Part shown: piece after piece, positions 51,849 to 59,308 of the stretch
How the letters are laid out: every line of letters begins with the position of its first letter
Numbering within the stretch: the stretch's first letter is position 1
The notes under the pieces: model-generated
The model's database searches: none
Told to the model about the DNA's origin: nothing
What the model saw: the letters and a program-made list of their open reading frames with translations, nothing else
DNA from: Mesorhizobium temperatum
GTDB taxonomy: Bacteria; Pseudomonadota; Alphaproteobacteria; Rhizobiales; Rhizobiaceae
Length of the DNA stretch: 64,000 nt
NCBI RefSeq assembly: GCF_002284575.1
Contig: NZ_NPKJ01000077.1
Coordinates: 1-64,000, forward strand
Reading direction: 5' to 3'
Program-made: the position numbers and the translations under genes

Positions 51849-52736
51849 GTGCATACAGTTATGCCGGAACGTGACGCTCGGCCGAACGCCAGTGGTGCTT
51901 TGCTCACCGGGCGGAACGTCGATGCCGTCATAAAAGGCGAAGCGCTCGGCCGAATCGGCAACCTCGAAGTGCGGCTCGCCCGCAACGAGGCCGAGATCGC
52001 CGCCGCGCAGGAAGTGCGCTACCGGGTGTTCTATGACGAGCTTGGTGCCAGGAAGGACCTGTTCCAGGTGCAGGACCGCCGCGACGCCGACCATTTCGAT
52101 CCGCTTTGTGATCATTTGCTCGTCTTCGACACCTCGCTGTCCGGTCCCGAGCATCGCCGCATTGTCGGTACCTACCGCCTGCTGCGGCAGGAAATCGCGG
52201 CAGCGGCCGGCGGCTTCTATTCCGAGGGCGAATTCGAACTGACCAATCTTATCGCCCGCCACCCCGGCCAGCGTTTCCTCGAGCTCGGCCGCTCCTGCGT
52301 CTTGCCGGAATACCGCTCGAAGCGCACCATCGAGGCGCTCTGGCAAGGTATTTGGGCCTATATCAACCATTACGGGATCGGCGTGATGACCGGTTGCGCT
52401 TCGTTCCACGGCACCGTGCCGGCGGCGCACGCCGAAGCGCTGACCTATCTCGCCCATCACTGCCGGACGAATTCGGCCTGGGACGTGCGTGCGGTCGCCG
52501 GGCGCTACTGTTCCATGGATTTGATGCCGATCGAGGCGGTCAATGCCAAGGCCGCGATCGCGGCGATGCCGCCGCTGGTCAAGGGCTATCTGCGCGTCGG
52601 CGCGCGCATCGGCGACGGCTGCGTCATCGACCGCGAATTCTCGACGGTCGACGTGTTCGTGGTGATGCCGGTCCAGGAGATCGGCGCCCGCTACGTCAAT
52701 TATTATGGCGGGGAAGCCCAGCGTTTCGCCGCCTGA
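51849..52736 (+). CDS. olsB: L-ornithine N-alpha-acyltransferase
   Basis: This 295-aa GNAT-fold enzyme transfers a 3-hydroxyacyl group from ACP to ornithine, making lyso-ornithine lipid, a phosphate-free membrane lipid. Characteristic parts are EIAAAQEVRYRVFYDELGAR, HLLVFD, FELGRSCVLPEYRSKRTIEA and GCASFHGTVPAAHAEALTYL. GTG 51849 follows AAGGAG at 8 bp; ATG 51861 is an alternative. A PHO box precedes it. No olsA (acyltransferase for the second step) is present downstream; it must lie elsewhere if used. Confidence 0.93.
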   Translation: MHTVMPERDARPNASGALLTGRNVDAVIKGEALGRIGNLEVRLARNEAEIAAAQEVRYRVFYDELGARKDLFQVQDRRDADHFDPLCDHLLVFDTSLSGPEHRRIVGTYRLLRQEIAAAAGGFYSEGEFELTNLIARHPGQRFLELGRSCVLPEYRSKRTIEALWQGIWAYINHYGIGVMTGCASFHGTVPAAHAEALTYLAHHCRTNSAWDVRAVAGRYCSMDLMPIEAVNAKAAIAAMPPLVKGYLRVGARIGDGCVIDREFSTVDVFVVMPVQEIGARYVNYYGGEAQRFAA

Positions 52737-52887
52737 GTAGGGCAGTAGGGGAATAAGGCAGTAGGGGAGTAGGGGGAGAGAAGCAACGGCCGGAGTAGGC
52801 AATTGCTCTACTTTATCGTAGGTAGCGTTATTCCCTACTCCCGTACTGCCCTACTTCCGTACTGCCCTATTCCCCTACTCCCCTAAC
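52734..52887. repeat. Second pair of inverted 8-bp satellite arrays
   Basis: At 52736-52782 units such as GTAGGGCA, GTAGGGGA, ATAAGGCA and GTAGGGGG follow each other. At 52833-52887 their complements (CTACTCCC, GTACTGCC, CTACTTCC, CTATTCCC) follow in inverse order. The unit is the same 8 bp as at 45052-45192, with a 16-bp alternation of two variants. The arrays fill the space between converging olsB and grpE and could act as a two-way terminator. Confidence 0.85.
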
Positions 52888-53523
52888 TTACGCATCCTTC
52901 TCGGCTTGCTCATTCACCGGCCCTGGCTCGACCGGCGCTTCACCAGCTACATGCTTGGGACCGCCCTTGGCAACGCCGACCATGGCCGGCCGCAACACCC
53001 GCTCGCCGATCGAATAGCCTGGCTGCACGACCTGGACCACGGTGTTGGCCGGCACCTCCGGATTGGGCACCTCGAACATCGCCTGGTGGAAATTCGGGTC
53101 GAATTTCTCGCCTTCCGGCTCGAGCTTCTTCACCCCGTGCCGCTCCAGCGCCGATAGCATGGCGCGCTCGGTGAGTTCGACGCCCTCGATCAGCGCCTTG
53201 AAGCCGGCATCGCCCGACGCCTTGGCCTCAGCCGGAATCGCATCCAGCGCGCGGCGCAGATTGTCCGACACCGACAGCATGTCACGGGCGAAATTGGCAA
53301 CGGCATAGGCACGTGCGTCGTGCACATCGCGTGCGGTACGGCGGCGCAGGTTCTCCATCTCAGCCGCGACGCGGAGCGCGCGGTCCTTCAACTCGTCGTT
53401 TTCCTTCAGCAGCCGCACAAGCGCCTCGTAGTCGCCGTCGACGCTGCCTTCCGTATGTTCGGTGGCAGCCCCGGCCGTCTCGGCTTCATCGGGCGCGCGT
53501 TCGTCTTTTGCCTGGTCGCTCAT
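52888..53523 (-). CDS. grpE: GrpE, nucleotide exchange factor for DnaK
   Basis: This 211-aa protein has an acidic N-terminus, a long dimerising helix (EALVRLLKENDELKDRALRV, AAEMENLRRRTARDVHDARA) and a C-terminal beta domain with GVKKLEPEGEKFDPNFHQAM, FEVPNPEVPANTVVQVVQPG and YSIGERVLRPAMVGVAKGG. It releases ADP from DnaK. dnaK is not in the window. The promoter upstream matches the sigma-32 pattern. Confidence 0.95.
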   Translation of the reverse strand: MSDQAKDERAPDEAETAGAATEHTEGSVDGDYEALVRLLKENDELKDRALRVAAEMENLRRRTARDVHDARAYAVANFARDMLSVSDNLRRALDAIPAEAKASGDAGFKALIEGVELTERAMLSALERHGVKKLEPEGEKFDPNFHQAMFEVPNPEVPANTVVQVVQPGYSIGERVLRPAMVGVAKGGPKHVAGEAPVEPGPVNEQAEKDA

Positions 53524-53564
53524 CGCCGTTTCCCGTCATTTCGAATGGTGTGGATTTGTGCCCG

Positions 53565-53593
53565 ATATCGAGGTTTGGCGGCCAAAAATCAAG
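53565..53593 (-). promoter_or_regulatory. Candidate sigma-32 (RpoH) promoter of grpE
   Basis: On the complementary strand CTTGAT (53593-53588), a 15-bp spacer and CTCGATAT (53572-53565) match the CTTGAA-N13-15-CCCGATNT heat-shock promoter. It lies about 42 bp before the grpE ATG, as expected for a -35/-10 pair. Confidence 0.6.
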
Positions 53594-53760
53594 GGGCAAG
53601 CGATACTGGAGCGGCCGCCCGCGCTTCAACGACGCATCATGAAGACCTTTCGTTATTAATTCAAATTTTACTGTAACCGCCGGCTTTGCTTGCCAAGATG
53701 CTGCGATGGGGGAACCATTCGTCTGCTGGAAGAGTTTCGAAGCCGACACAGGATTTTGAG

Positions 53761-53991
53761 ATGGCGACCCGCAACGACGGCGACCGTAATGGCGCCCGCA
53801 ACAATGACGAAAGACGTGAAAGGCTCGCGGCCGGCATCAGGCGCCAGTTCGGCACCGAGGCAACGATGCACTTTCTGCGCGCGTTGCCGGCGTTCCGGAC
53901 GGAGAACGACATTCCCGATCGTTTCAAGGAATTGCTTGACCGCCTGGACGGCATCGAAAGCAGCGTTGCCGCCGGTGGCAGCCGGCGATAG
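53761..53991 (+). CDS. Hypothetical 76-aa protein with a NepR-like C-terminus
   Basis: The product has a polar N-terminal third (ATRNDGDRNGARNNDERRER), a helix RLAAGIRRQFGTEA, a variable loop and IPDRFKELLDRLDGIESS at residues about 51-68. The last part resembles the second helix of NepR anti-sigma factors ((I/V)PDRF.(D/E)LL..LD). NepR proteins are 50-70 aa; no phyR or ecfG gene is near. This is a weak similarity, so the function is open. ATG 53761 is chosen over a longer frame. Confidence 0.5.
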   Translation: MATRNDGDRNGARNNDERRERLAAGIRRQFGTEATMHFLRALPAFRTENDIPDRFKELLDRLDGIESSVAAGGSRR

Positions 53992-54125
53992 ACAACACAC
54001 TCGCCTGTCGCTGCGTGCCATTGGCATGCCTTTTGCCGCACCTTGCGCGTCGCGCGACAATTACGCGCAGTAACTTGGCGTGATCCCTGCCTTGCGGCAA
54101 CGGGATGGGCCGTCTATGCTTCCTG

Positions 54126-55148
54126 ATGAACATGATTTCCCCCGAAGCTGTAGCGAACAGCAAACGTGCCTGGTTGAAAATCCTGGCGCGTTACAAGAAA
54201 CCTGACAGGCGGCGCAGCGCCGTCGAACTTGCCATCACCCTCATCCCCTTTGCCACGCTGTGGGCACTGTCCTCGGCTGCCTATGCCCATGGTCATTGGT
54301 GGGGTCTGATCCTCATCCTTCCGGCCGCCGGCTTTCTGGTGCGGATCTTCATGATCCAGCACGATTGCGGCCACGGTTCCTTCTTCGCCAACCGCACCGC
54401 CGACGACTGGATCGGCCGCGGGCTGGGCATCCTGACCTTGACCCCCTACGATTGCTGGCGGCGTGCCCACGCTACCCATCACGCCAGCGCCGGCAACCTC
54501 GATGAGCGCGGCACGGGCGACATCAGGACGCTGACTGTCGCCGAATATCGGCAAATGTCCTGGCGGGGCCGCCTTGCCTATCGTCTCTATCGCCATCCGC
54601 TCGTCATGTTCGGCCTCGGCCCCATTTGGCTTTTCATCTTTGAGCAGAGACTGCCGGTCGGCATGATGCGAGGCGGCGTCACGCCCTGGGTGTCGTCAAT
54701 GGCCACCAATGTGGCCATCGCGGTCGCCGCCGCCGCCCTCGTCTGGTTCGTCGGCCTCGAAGCGTTCCTGGTTGTCCATTTGCCCATCGTCGTTCTGGCC
54801 GGTTCCGCCGGCATCTGGCTGTTCTATGTCCAGCACCAGTTCGAAGAGACCGAGTGGGCAAAGGACTCTGAATGGGAGTTCCAGCATGCGGCCCTGCACG
54901 GCTCGTCCTATTATGACCTGCCGCCGGTACTGAACTGGTTCACCGGCAATATCGGCGTCCATCACGTGCACCACCTCTCCGCCAAGGTGCCGTGCTATCG
55001 CCTGCAGGAGGTCCTGAGGGACTATCCGGAACTGCGCGAAATCGGCCGCGTCACGCTTCTCGACAGCCTGCGCTGCGTCAAGCTGGCGCTGTGGGATGAG
55101 AGCCGCAGCAAGCTGGTGTCGTTTCGCGAAGCGCGGATGGCCGCGTAA
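54126..55148 (+). CDS. Membrane fatty acid desaturase
   Basis: This 340-aa integral membrane di-iron enzyme has three His boxes: IQHDCGHGSFF, RAHATHHASAGN and VHHVHHLSAKVPCYRLQE, with four to six membrane helices between. This is the acyl-lipid/DesA-like group, though carotenoid or other lipid substrates cannot be excluded. ATG 54126 is preferred; ATG 54105 and 54132 are in frame. Confidence 0.88.
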   Translation: MNMISPEAVANSKRAWLKILARYKKPDRRRSAVELAITLIPFATLWALSSAAYAHGHWWGLILILPAAGFLVRIFMIQHDCGHGSFFANRTADDWIGRGLGILTLTPYDCWRRAHATHHASAGNLDERGTGDIRTLTVAEYRQMSWRGRLAYRLYRHPLVMFGLGPIWLFIFEQRLPVGMMRGGVTPWVSSMATNVAIAVAAAALVWFVGLEAFLVVHLPIVVLAGSAGIWLFYVQHQFEETEWAKDSEWEFQHAALHGSSYYDLPPVLNWFTGNIGVHHVHHLSAKVPCYRLQEVLRDYPELREIGRVTLLDSLRCVKLALWDESRSKLVSFREARMAA

Positions 55149-55149
55149 A

Positions 55150-55212
55150 GCGCGTCCCCCAAAAAGGACGCGCGGCGCTGTAAAGCCGCCGCACCACAGA
55201 TGCGGCGGCTTT
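55150..55212. terminator. Two hairpins between desaturase and DJ-1 genes
   Basis: A GCGCGTCC/GGACGCGC stem (55150-55157 with 55166-55173, loop CCCAAAAA) is followed by a perfect 12-bp stem (55182-55193 with 55201-55212, loop CCACAGA) that begins AAA and ends TTT. The second is a bidirectional intrinsic terminator between two converging genes. Confidence 0.75.
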
Positions 55213-55224
55213 CCAAGATCTAGC

Positions 55225-55845
55225 TCAAGCCGCCTTGCGTTCGTCGCGCATCAGGATCTCGCCGTGGCGGATCTCGGTGCCGAGCACTTTCAGGCATTCG
55301 CGCATGAAGGCGGCGAGGCCCGGCCAGCCTTTGGCCGAGACCAGATTGCCGTCGACATGGGCGCCGCTCGGCGCGACATCGATGTAGGTGCCGCCGGCGA
55401 GCGTGACTTCCGGCTCGCAATACTGCAGCGCCGCGACCTCCCTGCCGCGCAGCACGCCGTCGACCGCCATCAGGATCTGCGCGCCATGGCAGATGGTGAA
55501 GATCGGCTTGCCGGTCTCGTGGAAATGCCGCACCAGCGCCTGCACGCGCGTGTCGATGCGGATATATTCCGGGCCGCGCCCGCCTGCCGCATAGACGGCG
55601 TCGTATTCGGCCGGATTCACCTCGGCAAAGGTCTTGTTGAGGATGTAGTCGTGGCCGAGCTTTTCCGTATAGGTCTGGTGACCCTCGAAGTCGTGAAGCG
55701 ACGTCTTCAGGATATCGCCCGCCTTCTTGTCGGGACACACGACATGGACCGTGTGGCCGACCGCATGCATGGCCTGTTCAAAGACGAAAATCTCGTATTC
55801 CTCGCTGAACTCGCCAACGAGCATCAATATCTTCTTACCAGCCAT
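55225..55845 (-). CDS. DJ-1/PfpI family protein
   Basis: This 206-aa protein has the nucleophile-elbow motif FTICHGAQILMAVDG with the reactive Cys and the E near the N-terminus (MLVGEFSEEYEIFVFEQAMH). AGGRGPEYIR and GTYIDVAPSGAHVDGNLVSA are family-typical. Members act as glyoxalase III/deglycase-like or protease-like stress proteins; the activity here is unknown. Confidence 0.88.
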   Translation of the reverse strand: MAGKKILMLVGEFSEEYEIFVFEQAMHAVGHTVHVVCPDKKAGDILKTSLHDFEGHQTYTEKLGHDYILNKTFAEVNPAEYDAVYAAGGRGPEYIRIDTRVQALVRHFHETGKPIFTICHGAQILMAVDGVLRGREVAALQYCEPEVTLAGGTYIDVAPSGAHVDGNLVSAKGWPGLAAFMRECLKVLGTEIRHGEILMRDERKAA

Positions 55846-55981
55846 TCTCGGTTCCTCCCTTGGTGGCGATATTTATTTCGGATCGCGAAATAATAGGCCC
55901 TATCTTAAGGTGCAGACGCCGAAATAAAAGATTGAATCTGCAAAGTGGTCCGACCAGATGCGACCTGCTCCGTGGGGAAGA

Positions 55982-56518
55982 TCAGCCGGCGCGCACCCGC
56001 CGCCAGGAATATTTGGGGCCTTTGGCCTCCGGCTTCACGGTCGGCTGGTAGGAGAGCGGCAGACCGCCGGTGCGGCCTTCCTCGAGCCGTTTCAGCAACA
56101 CTGGATTTGATACTTCGAACTCGTCGAAGCCGAGGCGCAGCATATGCGGAAGCTGGTCGACCAGAACCTGTCCCGTGGCGCGGACCGCGCCCTCGAAACG
56201 GTAGCGGCTGCGCAGCAGTTCGCCCTTGGAGAAGGACCGGCCGTCACTGAAAGCCGGGAAGGCCAGCGCCACCAGCGATATCTGGTCGAGCAGGTCCGCG
56301 ATCTTTTCGAGCTGATCGCCGGGCTGAAGCAGCACGCCGAGGCGCTCCTTCGCCGACCGGCGCACCGCCGGATCGAGGTCGAGAAACGCCTGCAGCGGCA
56401 GGATGAAGCGGCCATTGCCGGACAGTGCGTCGGCACTCTCGGCATGGCTCCACTCGTCCTCGCTAAAACCCGTCGGGGTCCAGAGGCGGGTAACAGTCTC
56501 TGGCGTCAGTTCGGTCAT
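55982..56518 (-). CDS. DUF934 family protein, sulfate-operon associated
   Basis: This 178-aa protein has FILPLQAFLDLDPAVRRSAK, VALAFPAFSDGRSFSKGELL, RYRFEGAVRATGQVLVDQLP and MLRLGFDEFEV, the four conserved parts of DUF934. This family almost always sits at the 3' end of cysI-cysH operons in alphaproteobacteria. Its precise role in sulfite reduction is not established. It is 28 bp after cysH. Confidence 0.92.
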   Translation of the reverse strand: MTELTPETVTRLWTPTGFSEDEWSHAESADALSGNGRFILPLQAFLDLDPAVRRSAKERLGVLLQPGDQLEKIADLLDQISLVALAFPAFSDGRSFSKGELLRSRYRFEGAVRATGQVLVDQLPHMLRLGFDEFEVSNPVLLKRLEEGRTGGLPLSYQPTVKPEAKGPKYSWRRVRAG

Positions 56519-56546
56519 CGAAAATTCCTAAAGCTCAAAAAAGATC

Positions 56547-57311
56547 CTAAAGCGATGCGTCGGTCAGCGACTTCTCCAGCCCCGACAAATGGATGCCGCA
56601 CTCGGTCTTGGCGTGCCCTGCCCAGCGGCCGCTGCGCGCGTCATCGCCCGGCTGCACCGGCTGCGTGCACGGGAAGCAACCTATCGACAGATAGCCATAG
56701 GCGACCAGCGGATTCTCACGCAGCGCATGCGCGCGCATATAGTTGGCCTGGTCGGCGGTCGTCCAATGCGCCAGCGGATTGATGCGGATGCGCGAGCCGA
56801 CCGCCTCGAACACCGGAAGGGACGCCCGCGTCGTCGCCTGAAAACGCTTGCGGCCGGTGAACCAGGCGCGGAACGGCTCGACGCCGCGCGCCAATGGCTC
56901 GACCTTGCGAACACCACAGCAGGCGTCGGTGTCGGTCTCGTTCAGATTGCCGGTCGGATCGATCCGTTCGAGTGCCGCTTCTTCGGGCGTGATCACCCTT
57001 ATGTCGGTCAGCCCGAAATCGGCAACGAGCGCGTCGCGATAGCCGAGCGTCTCCTCGAAGTGCTTGCCGGTGTCGAGGAAGATCACCGGCAGCGTCCGAT
57101 CGATCTTGGCGATCATGTGCAGCAGCACTGCCGAATCCGCGCCGAACGACGAAACCGCGGCGATCTCACCGTGAAAGAATTCCTGGGCCGACCGCTCGAT
57201 GATCTCCAGCGGCTTCAGATGACCATAGAGCGCATCGAGCCCCGCCGCTTCGGCGGCGATACCGGCCTCGACGTCGACGATACGATCAAGCGGCCTTGGC
57301 TTCGCCAGCAT
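56547..57311 (-). CDS. cysH: Assimilatory APS reductase (CysH, cluster type)
   Basis: This 254-aa protein has a PAPS-reductase fold with the SSFGADSAVLLHMIAK motif, two Cys-pair regions, DACCGVRKVEPL and GCFPCTQPV, that bind a [4Fe-4S] cluster, and the C-terminal catalytic KTECGIHL motif. The two Cys pairs mark the bacterial type that reduces adenylyl sulfate (APS) rather than PAPS. It starts at ATG 57311 inside the end of cysI (26-bp overlap). Confidence 0.95.
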   Translation of the reverse strand: MLAKPRPLDRIVDVEAGIAAEAAGLDALYGHLKPLEIIERSAQEFFHGEIAAVSSFGADSAVLLHMIAKIDRTLPVIFLDTGKHFEETLGYRDALVADFGLTDIRVITPEEAALERIDPTGNLNETDTDACCGVRKVEPLARGVEPFRAWFTGRKRFQATTRASLPVFEAVGSRIRINPLAHWTTADQANYMRAHALRENPLVAYGYLSIGCFPCTQPVQPGDDARSGRWAGHAKTECGIHLSGLEKSLTDASL

Positions 57312-58956
57312 AGAGCGCCTCCTTGAACGGCGCGGGACCGACACGGCGGTAGGCGTCGATGAATTTTTCGTTTCTGTCCAGCCGAAGCCCGAGATAGGTC
57401 TCGACGATCTGTTCGATGGCGTCGGTGATCTCTGCCGAGCTGAAGCCGCGGCCGATGATCTCGCCGACCGAGGTGTTCTCGTCGGCCGAGCCGCCGAGCG
57501 TGACCTGATAGAGTTCGGCACCCTTCTTTTCGACGCCGAGGATGCCGATATGGCCGACATGGTGATGGCCGCAGGCGTTGATGCAGCCGGAAATCTTCAG
57601 CTTCAATTCGCCGATCTCGCGCTGCCGCTCGAGCGAAGCGAAACGAAGCGAGATTTCCTGCGCCACCGGAATGGAACGCGCCGTGGCCAGCGCGCAATAA
57701 TCGAGGCCAGGGCACGAGATGATGTCTGATATCAGGTTGGAGTTGGCCGTTGCCAGTCCGATGTCGACCAGTGCGTCATAGACCGCCTTGAGGTCGGCGC
57801 GCGCGACATGCGGCAGGATCAGGTTCTGCTCATGGCTGACGCGCAACTCGTCGAAGGCATATTTTTCGGCAGCGTCGGCGACCGCTTCCATCTGGCTGTC
57901 GGAGGCGTCGCCCGGCGCTTCGCCGATGCCCTTGAGCGAGATCGTCACGGCGGCATAATCGGGATGGCGGTGGGTCACCACGTTCTGGTCGAGCCATTCC
58001 GAAAAGCTCTTCGAATCGAGGCGGGCAAGCTTGACCGCCTCGTCGCCTTCCGGCCGGTCGGTCAAAGCCGGCGGCGCGAAATAAGCATCGATGGCGCGGA
58101 TATCGGCTTCCGGCAGCTTTAGATCCGCATCCTTCAGCTCCTGCCATTCGGCCTCGACCTGACGGGTGATCTCCTCTACGCCGGTCTCGTGGACGAGGAT
58201 CTTGATGCGCGCCTTGTATTTGTTGTCGCGGCGGCCGTAGAGGTTGTAAACGCGCAGGATCGCCGTGCAGTAGGACAGAAGGTCCGCCTCGGGCAGGAAG
58301 TCGCGGATCTTCTTGGCGATCATCGGCGTACGGCCCTGACCGCCGCCGACATAGACGGCGAAACCGAGTTCGCCGGCAGCGTTCTTCTTCAAATGCAGGC
58401 CGATGTCATGCGTCTGGATGGCGGCGCGGTCGCGCTCGGCGCCGGTCACTGCGATCTTGAATTTTCTCGGCAGGAACGAGAACTCCGGATGCACCGACGA
58501 CCATTGGCGCAGGATTTCCGCATAGGGGCGCGGATCGGCAACTTCGTCGGCCGCGGCACCGGCAAAGTGGTCGGCGGTGACGTTGCGGATGCAGTTGCCG
58601 CTGGTCTGGATGGCGTGCATTTCCACACTCGCCAGATCGGCCAGGATCGCCGGAATGTCCGACAGCGCCGGCCAGTTGAACTGGATGTTCTGGCGCGTCG
58701 TGAAGTGGCCGTAGCCCTTGTCGTATTTGCGTGCGATGTGGCCGAGCATGCGCAGCTGCTTGCTGTTCAGCGTGCCGTAAGGCACCGCGATGCGCAGCAT
58801 GTAGGCGTGCAACTGCAGGTAGACGCCGTTCATCAGCCTCAGCGGCCGGAACTGATCCTCGGTGATCTCGCCGGCAAGCCGCCGCGTGACCTGATCGCTG
58901 AACTCGGCGACGCGGGCCTGGACGAAATCGTGATCGAACTCATCGTAACGGTACAT
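57286..58956 (-). CDS. cysI: Sulfite reductase, hemoprotein (CysI)
   Basis: This 556-aa enzyme reduces sulfite to sulfide with six electrons through siroheme and a [4Fe-4S] cluster. Cluster ligands are the C-X5-C of SCPGLDYCALATARS and the C-X3-C of GCINACGHHHVGHIG. Two ferredoxin-like half domains are present (about 60-130 and 330-400). It lies after DUF2849 and before cysH in the same unit. Confidence 0.96.
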   Translation of the reverse strand: MYRYDEFDHDFVQARVAEFSDQVTRRLAGEITEDQFRPLRLMNGVYLQLHAYMLRIAVPYGTLNSKQLRMLGHIARKYDKGYGHFTTRQNIQFNWPALSDIPAILADLASVEMHAIQTSGNCIRNVTADHFAGAAADEVADPRPYAEILRQWSSVHPEFSFLPRKFKIAVTGAERDRAAIQTHDIGLHLKKNAAGELGFAVYVGGGQGRTPMIAKKIRDFLPEADLLSYCTAILRVYNLYGRRDNKYKARIKILVHETGVEEITRQVEAEWQELKDADLKLPEADIRAIDAYFAPPALTDRPEGDEAVKLARLDSKSFSEWLDQNVVTHRHPDYAAVTISLKGIGEAPGDASDSQMEAVADAAEKYAFDELRVSHEQNLILPHVARADLKAVYDALVDIGLATANSNLISDIISCPGLDYCALATARSIPVAQEISLRFASLERQREIGELKLKISGCINACGHHHVGHIGILGVEKKGAELYQVTLGGSADENTSVGEIIGRGFSSAEITDAIEQIVETYLGLRLDRNEKFIDAYRRVGPAPFKEALYAGEAKAA

Positions 58957-59002
58957 GTCTGGTCTTTCCGGGCGCGTCCGCCCGTTTCATCAATGTGGTC
59001 GT

Positions 59003-59308
59003 TTACGCCGCCCGGGCGGCTTCCGGGCGGGCCTGCTTGCCCAGATCGTTGCGGTTGGTCGGCCCGGCGGCGCGGATCTTTTCACGCAGCCGCACCGGCT
59101 CGACCACACCATTGGCGACGGTCACGTCGATCAGATTGACGTCGACCACTTCATTGTTGGCATAGGCCGTGGCGCCGATCGCCTCCAGCCGGTCTTCAGC
59201 CGCCTTGTCATGGGCGACGTCGGCATTGTCGATGATCTCGGCCCAACCGCCATTGGCGTACCAGACGGCTTCGCCATCGGTCAGGCGGTTTGCGGTCAGA
59301 ACTTTCAT
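59003..59308 (-). CDS. DUF2849 family protein, sulfate-operon associated
   Basis: This 101-aa protein has MKVLTANRLTDGEAVWYANG, the core HDKAAEDRLEAIGATAYANN and NEVVDVNLIDVTVANGVVEP. It belongs to DUF2849, which in alphaproteobacteria lies between cysG and cysI. The function is not known; an electron-transfer or assembly partner for CysI is a guess. Its ATG overlaps the cysG stop. Confidence 0.9.
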   Translation of the reverse strand: MKVLTANRLTDGEAVWYANGGWAEIIDNADVAHDKAAEDRLEAIGATAYANNEVVDVNLIDVTVANGVVEPVRLREKIRAAGPTNRNDLGKQARPEAARAA

